Assembly: GCA_002633005.1 (NCBI GenBank)
Contig: NMRA01000029.1
Coordinates: 1,028,086-1,092,085, forward strand
Length of the DNA stretch: 64,000 nucleotides
Source of the DNA: Phoronis australis
Lineage: Eukaryota > Phoronida > Phoronidae
Direction of reading: 5' to 3'
The notes below the pieces were generated by a model, which ran no database searches, was not told the DNA's origin, and saw nothing but the letters and a program-made list of their open reading frames with translations. Of the stretch, positions 24,601-37,500 are shown piece after piece. The position numbers and the translations under genes were made by a program. Positions within the stretch are counted from its first letter, which is position 1. Each line of letters starts with the position of its first letter.

Positions 24601-27600
24601 CTTACAGAATTGTATAGAATGCTGGTACTATAGTTGCAGTCTACCATTTAAGTGTTTTTGTTGGGCCTCTGTTGTCATATGTTCTATCGTAGAGTTGGTG
24701 TTCAACAGTCGGTGTTTTTTCGCTTTTGTAATTTTAATTTTAATTGAAAGAGTTGACTGAGTCATTGTATTGTAAAGTTTTGGACTGCAACCTCTGAGGT
24801 TGTGGGTTTGTAGGCATCTTGGGGCTGTTCTCAAATATGCAACATTTATTTTAAAAGATGTGCTGGTCAACAAGAGCGTTAACAGTACAAAAACATTCAA
24901 GACAATCTAATTTCAGAGAGCTTTGGAACAATTCCGCTCCACGATCGTGACATTGTGTTGGCTGATTACAGAGAGAGGTTTTCATCGCTCCAAATGCTCG
25001 GTGACAAACTGCCTCAAGTTTCCTGTGACCAGTTGGTATGTGAAGTGAAATACTAAAAATGTAGTTCACATGTTTAAAGATTCACAGGCTAAGTTCCCCA
25101 GGCATGTAAAAATTCACTAGCGGTGAAATTTTAATTATTTTGCCCAAGGTGTGAGCTTGGACCAAATTTTAGACATAGGCAGCTCCGGCTGTTCCAAATT
25201 AAGGAATTACAATCTATGACAACTGACCAGTCACCTCTGTGTTCCACACTATGGGGATGTTTGAAAGCGTTGCGCTGACTGCTATTTTTGACGATTTTGT
25301 GAACTCTATTTTCCGATTAAAAACATTGTATACGATAATGAAGCAATGTGATTAATGCCGAAATGGCCCGTCGCAATCTTCCGAATCAAAAGGTTTTATT
25401 TTTTTCACAAATTTTGATGTCTCACATTTTAGGAACTGTTCTAAGCTGGAGAGTTTTACAATGCCTGATAACTTGTAAGTAATGTAGACCAACGCTTATT
25501 TTGTATGTTGCTCATGTCTAAATGTAATACTTGTTTAGGACTGGAAATGTTTCATAAAATAACTCCCAAGTATTACGTGCTCTTTGGCCAATGAAAATAT
25601 TTTTGTTTTAAAAGTGTTTGTTATAAATTAAAAACCCTGGAAGACCCAGGTAATGTAATTAAGTGTGTTCAGTCATAACCAATGATAAACGGAAATGGTT
25701 TGAAAACTTGTGGGTAAAGTTTGCCTAATGCATACATAAAGTACTGAAAGTATACAAATTACGTATTGACCACAATTAGCTTCTATTTTCAAAGTTGTGT
25801 ACTTAGTATGGGGGGAGGGCATTGGTAATGGTCTGGACATAATCTACTCGGGCGAGTAGAAGTCAATGAACATATTTGGAACTACTGTATTAGTTGCGAA
25901 GGTAGAAGAGTCTTCTAAAAAGACCATGCTTTGCATGCTTTGGAAAGTGTTAAAACTGCGTTAAACCCGTTTCGCTGGCAAAAAAACGAAAGTCTAAAGC
26001 CTTTTGCTTGAATGTAAACTCGATTTATAGTACTTCTTACCTTAATAGGATTCAATTTCATTACTAACAAGAACATGAAAACCATAAGTGACCAAACTCA
26101 ACAAACACTGAAGCATTTGCTTGAGTCACTGATGGTTTCCATGTTACTCCTGGTAACGGAATGGAATTCTATCCTATTAAGGAATACTATGAGACGGATT
26201 TTATGAGAGTAAAAAGTCTAATTCCCAGCTAATCAGAGCGAAATGCAACTGTAAGAATCATGAATGATCCCTAATACATGAATGGAAATTGCTGAGGGCA
26301 ATATCTAGGTCAATGAAAATCATTAGAAAATAGAATAAGCAGTGCTCTACACTTCAAACATTTTAATGTTTTGCATATTAAAATATGCAAATGACCAAAT
26401 AATGTGTTTTTTTTGTTCATTGTTTATTAAGTCATAGGTATTTCTGAATTGTCATTTTCAGAGCAACAACTCATTGCTGTGCTCTGGCCTTGTCAGGTCA
26501 GCCACAGATATCAACATGGATCTCTCCAGTGACACAAACACAAAGACACTACATGCCATGTCCATTCTTGCTGTTACAGGATGGACTTACTGGTAAGAGA
26601 CACTGAAATAGGCTTTCCAATTTCATTGATTTTTTAAAAGAACTTCAATATTCAAATGTTGTATGAAGTTATATCTATATTTTAAATGTCACTTTAAACT
26701 CATTATTTATGCCCCAAATTGTTTGAGAGGACTTCCAGTTGATTTCAATGAAGCAGCAAGACCATTTTCTAGCATTTTGATTTTCAATGATTTTATCAGT
26801 TTTAAGCATTTTGACTACTCATTGATGTTTTCGTCAATTGGCATCAAACATTGCACATTTATATCATGGGAACCACGGCTCAATTTTTTTATTTTTCTTC
26901 GCTCAGTGGAGATAACGACTGCCAAAAATGAAAACTTGTAATGCTTTAAAAAGTTATTTTGGTGGCTGATATCTCTGTTGTTTGGGGTTAAATAAAAATC
27001 TGAGACACAGATCCTTGTGTATTGATGGTGAGAATGTAAATTTCAAATACAAAATCATGTGCAGTTTATGTTTTTAAAAATCCATTGTTTAAATAAGGAG
27101 TGGTAATCATGTAGTTTTGAATGATTCTACAGCATTTTAATGCTTAAATGATACTGAAAATATATTTAAGGGGTTAAAAATGGACAGTCAAAAAGTTAGT
27201 AACTTGTAATATATATTAAGTACTTCATGAAGGTTATCAAATGCCTTTGCCTATTAATGCATAATATTAAAACGGGCTTTTCCATCCAATTTTCTGAAAC
27301 TAAATATTGCTTCATAACCTTCTTCAAGTCTCAAAAGTTTGGAGGAAAATTTGAAAACGCCTTTCAAAGTCTGCTTAACGGGCAAGCATGAACTATGCTT
27401 TTAGCGAATTGCATGGCAACTGTGGGGAAAAGACCAACCAGCAAGAACTATCTGTGAGATAGGGAGTCCGAAGTTTTAGTTGATTCTTGCTCTTACCCTC
27501 CAACAATGATGCCATTGGTTAGCAGGTGACAACAAGGATTGGTTGAGATTATTAAAGCAGTGTTTAGTATCTTTTTCACATTTCATCTTGGGTCTGAACT

Positions 27601-30600
27601 GCTCTCATAGGAGTATGAAAATGAAGTTGCTATCCCTCATAATGTGATTCAGCTAAGCTTGCTAATAGCCTGTCTGGCTACAGATTTATTTCTCTTCTCA
27701 TGTGGTAAGCAGTTTTATTTTGGTGAATGTTGGTTGATTGTGACCTTCAAAATGCCATCATTGTTTTAAGTTACTTAGTAAGAATAGCTTAGTTTTGTAA
27801 TTTCCATGCCTGCCCTATAACGCAGCATAGTAAGAGTTAGGTAATTGAATTAAAATTTAAATGTGTTTGCTCGTTGACGTTGTCCACTTTTTCATCTACA
27901 GTCTTTCCACTCGCTTCTTTCAGTCCCAAATCTAAGGATATTCTGCAGTGTTCATACTGTCAGCGGAAGGTTGGACTTTGGAACTTTAACCAGATGTTGG
28001 AGTCACGTGATGCATCTGTGACATCATCCCAGGGTGGAGAAGTTGACTCAAATGTTGATAGTGATGTTGTCTCACCACGCAAAAAACAAAAACGGGTTAG
28101 TTTATAGAGTGTACCGTGGTAAAAATTTTCCGTTTCAAGACACAGAAATTCAAGCTAAAATTGTATTTTCTTGATTCTGAAAATCTGGACACATGCGATT
28201 TTTACGTCCATCATATTTCTCAACCAGTGGACACCGCACTTAGTGTCAACAGAGTGAAAGTAGACGTCATAAGATTGTTGAGCCGCCAATGCAACATTAT
28301 CATGCGTCACCCGAGAGTGTAACATGAACGTGAATGATTGTTTGTCATTGATTGTTAGTAGTTAGTGAATTTGGGACAGTGAATGGTAAATAAATATTTT
28401 TAAAATTTGGTACATGCTCCATCCTAGAGCAAAATTGTTCACTGTCTCAAACTGCAGAATTTTTACCATTTGATAATAGTAACATGGCTAAACAACAGAA
28501 ATTCACTTGTATTTTTGCTTAATTTGAGCAAAGATTCCCGGCTCCAGTTCTTGCACCAGGTCCTTTAGATAGGTCAGATGTGATGCTATGCAAATAAAAT
28601 CTCTCAGTCTAGTTGCAACCAACTTATCCAAGTTTTCCTGTAAAGTGATAGTGTTGTGTTTTCTTTTCAACTGGAAATTTTGTAGTGTTAGTGTGGGCTA
28701 AGAAAATTAGGATAAAAAGCAAATCAAACTTCAATGAACTTGTAATGTCTCCGGCTTTTTGCTTTCAGGGCAACAACTTAACTCACAGGTTTACTGATGT
28801 AGTTTAAGTGACATGCTGTGTTCTTTAGAAGATTGTCGCAGATTACGTTAAAGTTTTAAAAAAGCTAAAGTTGTCTTAATAGTTATGGTGAAAACCCAGA
28901 AATTTGACTAAAATTAACACTAAATCATTTGAAAATTAGCCAAAAAATTTCTCTGCCATTTCATTGATTTTCAAAAAAGCCAATTTTGTCAGCTTCCTTA
29001 CAAAAACTACTGTGTGACAATAGAATGTTAAATTTTTACATTTTATTTATTCTTTCTGTTTGACTTTGCAGACCAAAGGTTCCTTTTGTCCTGTTGAAGA
29101 ACACAAGTCCTGGTGTCCTTGGCTGGCTGCACAGTTACCCAGTGAGGGCCAGTCTGACACGCAGCCTACATGGAAACAGCTTGTGGAAAAACTCACTCAA
29201 GATCAAACAAAAGTCTCAAGTCCTGTTGGTGTGCCAAGAAAGGTTGGGCATTTTTGTAACAGCATTGCAGAATACCTTCTTTCTCACAAGTGGCAACTAA
29301 TGCACACTTGCATTGCCTCTGACAAGTTAAATTCTGCAAGTTATCCTGTTTAGCAGGCTGCAAAAGAAAATTGAATTAGACCTTTTACTGTCATAAAATT
29401 GAATTAGACCTTTTACTGTCATAAAATTGAATTAGACCTTTTACTGTTATAAAATCGGTCTCAACATAGTTATTATTGTGTTAGGATTCGATTTTCATTA
29501 CCAATGGGTATGTGCCATTTTTGAATTTGCAGTTTTAGGGAATGCCAACCCTTGTAAACTGGAGTGTTTTCTTGTTTTGCTGATGGTTTTGATGTTCTTT
29601 TTTGTGGTGAAAGCAGAATCCTACGGTGGTAAGAAGCACTACGAGAGCGATTTTATGAGAGTAAGATGCGTAACTTTTGCTTTTTAGCCAGCTAAACATG
29701 ACGAGAAGCTACTTTCAATTTGAAATTGCAGAAAACACCAATTTCATAGCCAAAAAACCCAAAACAAGCCCACCAGCCGATCTGCTGTAACATGGGAACA
29801 CCCTCAAAAACTATCAATGTGTCAAGTAGCTGATTTTAAGTTACGAGCATTTATTGGTCAAAGCGTCTTGTGTAAAATGGGGACAACCATTGTGTTTAGT
29901 GTGGAAAGTCGTCAGACATTTGCTGCTTGTTTTCTAACAGTTTATGTCCGTGGAGATGTGCACTGCTGTTGTGCTGATCACTGTTTTACAGCAATTTTTT
30001 TAGAATTGTCATACTTCTGCTGGTAAAATTTCACTTATTTGCTACTGACATTGTTACATAGTTGCAATGCAGACAAAATCTTGACAAGCTGGGTAGAATG
30101 CGCTATATCATTCTTATCATCCGTCACAACACAGAAAACTTTAATGGTTAAAACATGTGAAACTCACAGGTTTTTGAATGTCATTTAAACTTGTAATGAT
30201 TTCAGTTAATAGTTCCCCTATTTTTGAAAATCAAAGATCCAAGTGTCGTATTTTCTTGTTTTCCATGCTTAAAAACGCTATGAAGGTTATTTCCCAAAAG
30301 TTTAGTCCTGGATTTTTTGTACCACTATTTATGACAAGATGAGATCATGCTCAATCAAGTCTCACCAACTCCTAACACTGTATCAGCCCTGGGCACATGA
30401 AAGGCTGGAAATAGGCTTTTGGTGTGATGGCAAAACTCTTTCATGGGGATAAAAATGGTAATTTCTGCAGGAATGTGTGCAAAAGATTTAGCTAAAGAAC
30501 TTAACTAATGAAAATCAAAGATAAGACCCCAAAACGAGAATAATCAATATGTCAGTTTTTGAAGCAATCTCTGCTGCAAGCAGTTTTAAGTCATATGTCG

Positions 30601-30693
30601 TTTGCTTTGTTTCAGGAATCTCCACAAGATGGTGTAAGAAGCGTTAGGCGAATACTCCGAGACTGGACATCTCCCTTAAAGTTGGACACGTGA
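18640..30693 (+). CDS. ZC3HC1: ZC3HC1 (NIPA) orthologue, C3HC zinc-finger protein, nine exons
   Basis: Exons are 18640-18716, 21653-21749, 23716-23866, 24229-24312, 24917-25035, 26462-26592, 27924-28095, 29072-29242 and 30616-30693. They total 1080 bases, or 359 residues plus stop. The first zinc module (about residues 59-130) has LTWYAKP, the C-x2-C pair Cys89/Cys92 and His124/Cys128. The second (about 220-295) has Cys229/Cys232 in CSYCQRKVGLW and His288/Cys292 in HKSWCPW. Basic residues PRKKQKR (271-277) suggest a nuclear signal, and the C-terminal RRILRDW helix is conserved. In vertebrates NIPA is a nuclear-basket protein that binds TPR and was earlier described as an F-box-like adaptor for cyclin B1. 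The human protein is about 500 residues; the shorter length here is mostly a missing serine-rich linker. Exon 7 uses the acceptor at 27921-27923, which preserves phase, not the upstream AG at 27900-27901. A further small exon between 25035 and 26462 cannot be excluded. Confidence 0.93.
18765..19015 (-). mobile_element. tRNA-derived SINE-like sequence
   Basis: On the minus strand an A-box-like TTGTCTAGTGAAATGC (about 18990-19005) is followed 30-40 bases on by a B-box-like AGGTTCACATCCCGGC (about 18955-18970). A 190-bp body then ends in an A-rich AACAAGAACATAAG tail. The tRNA half has lost pairing, so it is not a functional tRNA gene. Confidence 0.4.
19271..20957 (+). mobile_element. Kolobok-like DNA transposon, decayed (TTAA ends, THAP remnant)
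   Basis: The left end reads CTTAAAGGAGAATGCCAC and the right end is its inverse with one mismatch, GTGGCATGCTCCTTTAAG. This gives TTAA target sites followed by AGGAG(A/C)ATGCCAC inverted repeats. Between them 19446-19706 resembles a THAP zinc finger: VPACPNKAAARKAGVSFF, a conserved Trp, VCGLQTSQC, and a degenerate AVPTIF box. The first Cys and the His of the C2CH set look lost. A frame ending in APDE and a stop at 20256-20258 also survives in the copies at about 60230 and 63860. TTAA duplication plus THAP is the Kolobok signature. It sits in ZC3HC1 intron 1. Confidence 0.65.
19446..19706 (+). pseudogene. Degenerate THAP domain of the Kolobok-like transposase
   Basis: The open frame of about 86 codons has the THAP spacing: Cys in VPAC, an AGVSFF strand, KWL helix residues, VCG, then a LPNNSIRSVV stretch where AVPTIF-type boxes lie. 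THAP fingers bind the ends of P- and Kolobok-type elements. At least one zinc ligand is replaced, so DNA binding is doubtful. The frame closes soon after, without a catalytic core. Confidence 0.5.
25112..25182 (+). repeat. Short interspersed repeat R3, copy
   Basis: GTGAAATTTTAATTATTTTG, then CCCAAGGTGTGAGCTTGGAC and CAAATTTTAGACATAGG, follow the R3 order. It lies in ZC3HC1 intron 5. Confidence 0.4.
27285..27440 (-). repeat. Dispersed repeat R2, copy 1 (ZC3HC1 intron 6)
   Basis: The inverse of this stretch matches 56490-56660. Shared landmarks are CTTTGAAAGG.GTTTTCAAAT, TTCCTCCAAACTTTTGAG and AATTCGCTAAAA. Weaker similarity extends to about 27590. Confidence 0.6.
28365..28475 (-). repeat. 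Short interspersed repeat R3, copy
   Basis: The inverse carries GGTAAAAATTCTGCAGTTTG, AGACAGTGAACAATTTTGCT and TACCAAATTTTAAA. It is partly palindromic (TTGGGACAGTGAA and TTCACTGTCTCAA at its two sides). It lies in ZC3HC1 intron 7. Confidence 0.5.
29371..29454. repeat. 28-bp tandem repeat, three copies
   Basis: The unit starts TTGAATTAGACCTTTTACTG at 29371, 29399 and 29427, nearly identical. It lies in ZC3HC1 intron 8. Confidence 0.92.
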
Positions 30694-30837
30694 TACGGTG
30701 TCATTTGCTAGCTGTTGTTTTTGGAACATTCGATAGTGGAAGGATGGAGCATTTGAATGAATTTCTTTGCATTTAGTCAAAAGACACTTAGAGGAGCTTG
30801 CGGTGATAACGTGCTCATAAAAATAATTCATAGCGGC

Positions 30838-30843
30838 AATAAA
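30838..30843 (+). terminator. Poly(A) signal of ZC3HC1
   Basis: AATAAA lies 145 bp after the ZC3HC1 stop codon, in the right orientation, and is the first such hexamer downstream. Confidence 0.55.
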
Positions 30844-33800
30844 CCTAGTACCTTCCTTCACCTGTGAAGTCTTAAATTGTTCCTTAGATGAAATAGGTGA
30901 TTTCTGGGATAGGAAAGAAATAACTGAAGTTATTTGTTGGTACTTATATGTAACAAGGATCTACAAGTCGACTTTTCACGGCACGCCATTTTATTCCCAA
31001 AAATGACTTCTCATCTGAGTAAGGAACATGGAACATGTCAAAACCAGTTCTGTAGCAGGAAGTGGTAAAACAAAAATTTTGTTTCTTTGATGAACTTCAT
31101 TAATTAACCTTATCTGTAGCTTTCTTCCTTGGGAACATTTATTCAGATAATTCTAGAGTCTCTTTTTGTTTGTGTATAAAATTTATTATGTTTGTCATGC
31201 AAGGTTTTTGAAATCTGGAATTCCGTTGAAATGCAATATGATGTTATGATTTGCCGAGGAAGAAATGTCAATATGCTGCAATTTCATACTAAAAAATAGT
31301 CCCCCCCCTTGAGTTAAGACACACATTTCATCAATAGAAACATCACTAAATTCATAGAATTTTGTACAGCCCTGGGGGTAATTTTTTGTCCGGACTATTA
31401 ATTAAGTGAAGTTCAACACTGTTGAACTGTGGTGGCCATTTTGTTGCTGCACCAGCAGAAATTTGAAAATAACTTAATTCTGGTTATTCCATGATGAAAG
31501 AGCATCACTGTGGAGTAAGTTAAATTAGTTTGGTTTACGTTTAAATCCCGTTTATGGAGTTTTCAACTGAAAAGAAGAGGAAATATTAGCTTTATTAAAT
31601 ATAAAACTGGTGCAGTCCTCACACTGTAGAACTTTCGGTTTTGTAAGTCACAGGGGCTTCCACATTTTGAGAACCAGTTTTCTCCACAGTATAACAGCCA
31701 TCAAACTGGTTCTCAACATGCAGGAACCCCTGCAAGTGTTAGTGACTTTCATCTTGGCCGTTATATTTCACTCATAGTGAATGACAGGAAAAAATCGATA
31801 ATAAATATTTATTTTTTATATTTTTAGTGTGTTTAGATACAATTTGAACATTGTATTAAAAATTCGCAATACTGTAATAACTCATACATCACGAAGCATC
31901 TATGACTACAAACTACTAGTTGATAAGGGGTGACACTGACCAGTTAGCACTCTGGATAAAAATAAAAACTTACAAGTCAAATAAATAATATCTAGCCAGA
32001 AGCCAACTTGAAGAAAAGTCACTTAAAAAGCATTTGACAGAAACCATACTTCTGGCTTTCCCAGATAAACTTTCGACTAACACAGTTTTGTTATTGTTTT
32101 TGTTATTGTACCATCTACTACCCAGAAGCAACTGAGGTAATATTCAGTGCATGGTTCTGTTTCATGAAAAATGCCCCGAGACACAGTCGGATATCTCAGT
32201 TCAGGAAAATAAGAAGTACGCAAATATACCCCAAATTGTAAAGTCATGGTTATTAAGACGATTTGAAATATTTGCTAATTTGTGGTGTACAAAAAGTTAC
32301 ATGGCAAAACCTTAATCCAACAACAGTGTGCTAGATAATGGGTCCGACTGAATTCTACATGTTTGTTATGGAACAGACTCCACGAAAACCTTTCAGTTGT
32401 TCATCCCAATTGCACAGGCTGGGAAACAGGTGAAACCTTGCGTATTTGTACAAATGCTTGTAAGTCCAACAAAGCCTCAGACGATTACAAACACCCAAAT
32501 TTTCAACCGAAGAGCTATCAAAACTTCATAGTTCTTCACTGTGACAGTCTCCGCACTTAAAGGGGACTTGCAAATTTTATCGTTTACAGCAGGTTAGTCT
32601 CATGTCAGTAAGACAAAAAAGCAAACAACTCCCATACGATGTTAAAACTTATCATTGGAGAACTATGGGAAACAAATACTAGCATGCAGAATGCCAATTT
32701 CTTAACTGTGAGAAAACGGTGTAGCTAAACGTTTTCAATTTCACAAAAATGACTGCATGCACTTCACTTGATAAGTTCAACCATAGTTGCATGAAGACCA
32801 TCTGTGGTACAAACCACATTTAACAAGACAAAAATGTCTATATTCGAGACAGATTTGACAAAAAATCCACTGCCTTTTGTCCAAAATTGGAAAATGTTTA
32901 CCCCAACTCAGTGACTCGAGTGCCTGAACTTCACTAAGCACACCCAGGAACAATCAACTCAATAATCCCACAACAGACAGGTACAGTTTCATTTGCAGCA
33001 CATTAACATTGTTCAAACAATACAGAGACCACTTTCAATTAAAAGTACAAATGGGTTAACCATATTCAGAACTTGCCAGCACATTTTGGTTAACAAATGT
33101 TTTTAAAATCTTACATTATTCTTAATGACTCACGGCCAAAACTTGAGATCAGTTAGTTACCCCCTTGTAACCGTAGCCTGTAACAGGATTTGATACAAAA
33201 ATCTCAGTAGCTTCCTCTCTGAAAAAAATCTCTTTATAAAACTTAAATTTTGAGACGAGAAGGTAGACAAAAAAGGTGCTTAATCTTATCAAGCCTAAAC
33301 AGTGAGTGGCAGTACACGTAGTGGCAATAACTTTATTACAGAGAATATGGGAAGACGTCATTTCATTATAGCGTCTTTTTGAAGGAATAACAGCCTTTCA
33401 AGTAAACATACTATCAAACTGAGCAGCAAATTCAACTCCACAACTATTCGGACATTCCACAACAACCTCAGTGTTGCAACCTGACAAACTTTGGTGCGCT
33501 AAAAGTAACCATCCAGAAATGCTCGAGACTGGCAACTAAAAATCCAAAAGATGTAAAAGAGACGGCTTTAAATTAAAACTATCGCACACAATAAGAATGG
33601 GCCAGAAACGCAATTGACATTTTCTTTACTGCAAAAACCATACAATCCAGATTCTTCTCAAGTTGGTTTCTAATAACAAGGGTGAAAAACAACAAAATCC
33701 ATGAACCCAACGAAGCACATCACTGGCATCCACTTCCAAAGAACTTAGAAGAATTTTTCATCACTTTAGATTTCTTGATTAGCACACTAACTTAAGAGAC

Positions 33801-34582
33801 AGCCTTCAGTAGAAAAAAACTAACTTTTGGTTTAGATCATTTACCATCGTGAACTTGGGGTCACATTATTTCTTAGTCAAATTAGAGGTGAGTTCTGAGC
33901 TCGGCAAAGAAATGACAGTTCGTTATTGCTCGAGACTAAACTCTAGAAGTTGACTCGATTCGGAATTTCATTTGAAGCAGCGAGCATGGTCGTGAGCATA
34001 ACATAAGTTTTTCTAAGCCGAAAAATCACTACTCATTTGAACAAGTTGAGATCAGTTTATAGCTTTACAGGGTCTAAATCAAAAGTTAGGTATATAGACT
34101 CTTTAAGTAAACGATTTCGCATCTCAGAATTTAACATTGTTGCTGGATCATTAAAACATGTAACTAAAAACGCATACTACGATTGTGAACATTTTCTTGT
34201 CTAAAATTGTTGTCAAAACAACATGCAAAGATATCAGAGACCTGGGTATTTTCCCACGCAAACTGCCATTCAGTGGTCAACAAATCTAAAGTGCTCCATC
34301 TGACTTCCATTCGCTGAAAAGCAATCTTTACTAAAATATCCTGTCAACTTTTTGCGAGTCCGACCCTTGGCGAAAACTAATCTGTGATACCTGATTCGTT
34401 AAAAACCCACCTCAAAATGCTCTCCTACGAATGCAGCACCCGACAACAGTTCCCGCTTACATACATTCCAGACTTTGCAGTCGAGTCAAATGCTTTTTGC
34501 CTGTTCTATAATGTATAGCTATATAGTAAAATACATGTTGATACAAAGTTATTTACAATGAACAATAAAACAGTAGTCACTA
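30844..34582. other. Intergenic region between convergent ZC3HC1 and UBE2H
   Basis: No gene is recognised. It contains the hairpin MITE at 31651-31732, and its right part probably carries a long UBE2H 3' UTR. Scattered short frames lack domain similarity. Confidence 0.5.
31651..31732. mobile_element. 82-bp hairpin MITE, copy 1
   Basis: It begins CAGGGG and ends CCCCTG. The arms hold TTGAGAACCAGTTT and its inverse AAACTGGTTCTCAA, so the whole unit folds into a hairpin. The CAGGGG ends suggest a hAT-type origin. It is intergenic between ZC3HC1 and UBE2H. Confidence 0.6.
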
Positions 34583-37500
34583 CTATAGTTCCATATCTTG
34601 GGCCTCATCCTCTGAGAAATCGGATAGTGATGATTCGCTTGAACTGCTCTCTGCTGGCTCAAGTTCCTGTAGAGCTTCTTCAGTTGCATATTTTTTAACA
34701 TATTCTGCAAATTGAGAAATCCTTTAAAGTTAACGATGACTCGACAGATGGACTTAAGCTTAGCGTAGATGTAAGAGATACAAGCTAACTGCCTCGAATG
34801 CAAGCTACCCAGATGGCTCGTGCGGTCGGCTGCAAACGGCGAGGAAAATGTTCGGTGAAATACGCCAGATGGGGCAGTTTGTTCAATTGAAGGGGCAAAG
34901 GATACCCTTTACCACGACCCTTGTTAATTATGAACCTCCCCTGGGAAGTGCCATAGTGACACCCGAGAAATGAGTGAATAATTTAAAAAAATCATTAGCC
35001 AGAGAAGCTAATCAGCAAGTTGAAAGGACTTTTTGATAGCTAACCTCACCCACATGGTTTAAGGATTTGGGGCTAGCGAGATGAGAAATAAAAAAGAGAT
35101 ATTCTCCTCAGTACCTCAGGAGGGAAATCATCAATGTTCATTTAGAGCATACATGTATTTGAGCTTACTGGCATTTGAGGCAGTGGGCTAAGCTTGTGAC
35201 TTTTTGTCTGCGCCAAGCTTTATCTCATTAACTTAGAGATGGTTTCAAATGACTCACAGTCATGCAGTAATCTGTAGAACCATCTACAGTAATAATGCAA
35301 GTAAGGTTGTGCAACAAAAGACCAGAATCAGTTTAAATTAACCAAATAATATTTGTTTGTTTTGCAAGCCACACCTAAATCAGCATTTATTCAAATACGT
35401 TGATATTCTGAAAGATCTAGACAAACTATGACACACCCGAGTATGCGACAGGTATGACAAAAAGAATCTCTCTACAAGTGTTCGAAATATAAAAGTTCTC
35501 AGTACCTGTGACTTTCTTTTTGTAGTCTTCTGGTTTATGAAGGTAGAGGGCAGCAGCGTCTCCATTTAACGGGTCTATGGGATTGGGATAACCTAGCAAT
35601 TGCGGTAGAAATGACTCAAAGATATTTGACAAATCTGAAAGGAAACAGTTTCAAGATATCAGGTATTTGAATGAGACCTCTCCAAAGCTTTCTGGAGATG
35701 TAACATGACAACTAATCGGTGTGACTAAACACTTAGCTTGAAGAACACAACTGTTGAATCAGGAACACTGCATGCTGGAATTCGGTCTCAAAAAAGATAT
35801 ATGTAAAATAACAATGTAGTGAATGTCTGCAATTGTTTCAAAATATCGCCTGATGGTGGCCACAGCACAAACCATGAACACGTGAAAGCACTACTTTACT
35901 GCCATATAATTTTCACGGGAAAAAAACAAAAAAATTAAATTTAACTAGTCCGCCATATAGTGTCCGAAATTACTGAAATTTTACCACAGCAATAAAATTA
36001 CTGAACGACAGTCTTAGGTTTTTGCACTGAACAGCCCAGTCCACTCCCACTACCATCCCCGACGCAAAACGTTAGTGATAACAGTTTACACGGATTCAGC
36101 TTTACTGCCAGTAGTTTATTACGGTAAAAATTCTCCAATTTAGAAAAGTCTTTAAAATTTGGGACATGGAAATACAAGCAGAAATTGAATTTTTTATTGT
36201 GAAGATAGGGACATTTTGGCATTCATCATATTTCAGACACTGTATCAAAAGAGTCTGAAAGAATAGACTTGGCAGTTCATAAAATCATCAAAAATACCTG
36301 ACAACGCAACCTTTTCATGCGCTCTCACAGTGCGTAACAACAAGAAGGATCGTCACTGATCATAATTCTTGAATTTGAGACGGCCTATTTCTAAAATTTG
36401 GTACAAATTCTGACCTTGAGCAAAACAGTTAATTTTCAGTCACAAACTGGAAATTTTTATCGTATTACACGTCACACGAACCATGCCATGCTAACACAGC
36501 CCCAACTTCCGCTTGGCTTTTAGTGATAAACACGAGCCAACATTACAGAGTTGTAGGCATCACTCACCATATAAAGGTGTCCAAGCTTGGTTGATAACAT
36601 CTAAACACACAGTACCAGATGCTTCATCTATATTTGGGTGATAGATCTTATTGATAAAACCTGGAAAAGATTGTGCTTGAAGTATTGGAAAGACGATAGA
36701 TTCTTTTGATAAAACCTGGAAAATGTGGTGTTTAGAGTTTCTGTACTAAAAGAGTTGATAGATCCTATCAATGACAAAACTTGAAAAATAATATTCTTTT
36801 CGAGTATTAGAAGGGTTGATAGATCCTATTGATAAAACTTGGAAAAACTTTGGGTTTGGAGTACTAAAAGAGTTGGCAGATCCTACTGATAAAAACACAC
36901 ACTGGACACTTATGCAATCCTAGTATGATTTGGCATATAGCTGGCTGTCATTACAAAATCACATTTACACTGTCGTAGAAGATGCACCATTTTCAATAAA
37001 GAACCAAGAGATTGATTTGGAAGTATCGCTAAACTCATAAAAGAAATTTAAGTTCATTTTCTCACTTTCAAATTAGATCTACACAAAATACCCTCAGGTA
37101 CGTCATATTTGCTTTGTGCTCACAAGTTTTTGCGATTTAACATAAATGCAGAACCTAACCTATTGTTTCCTACATAAAGGCAATATATTCCCTGAAGAGG
37201 TTTTCTCATTTTAGCCATCCAGGGTTCGTACAAAGTTCAACTTACCTATAGACGGACTTTTGAATGGATATTTGTCTGGCAGATCAACCCTTACTTTCCA
37301 CACTCCACCTTCATAAGGCGCTGTGTGATACAAGATGAAAGGTTAAAACCAGCAGCTTATACAAGTACACTTGAAGAAAATTAAACAGTGACACACATGA
37401 GCCCTAGGAGCAATGTGGGTGTTAAAGCTATGTAGGACCTAATCGACAACTCTGTGTATTTGGCCAATTATCTACAAAACTATAACTCCATACAGTGCAC

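Noticed and set aside
26155-26215. Similarity between 26155-26215 and 29625-29690 (shared GATTTTATGAGAGTAA)
   Set aside because: The match is too short and AT-rich to define a repeat family by eye; left unannotated.
27902-27923. Upstream acceptor for ZC3HC1 exon 7 at 27900-27901
   Set aside because: It breaks phase with exon 6 and adds residues absent from the family; the acceptor at 27921-27923 restores the Cys residue and phase.
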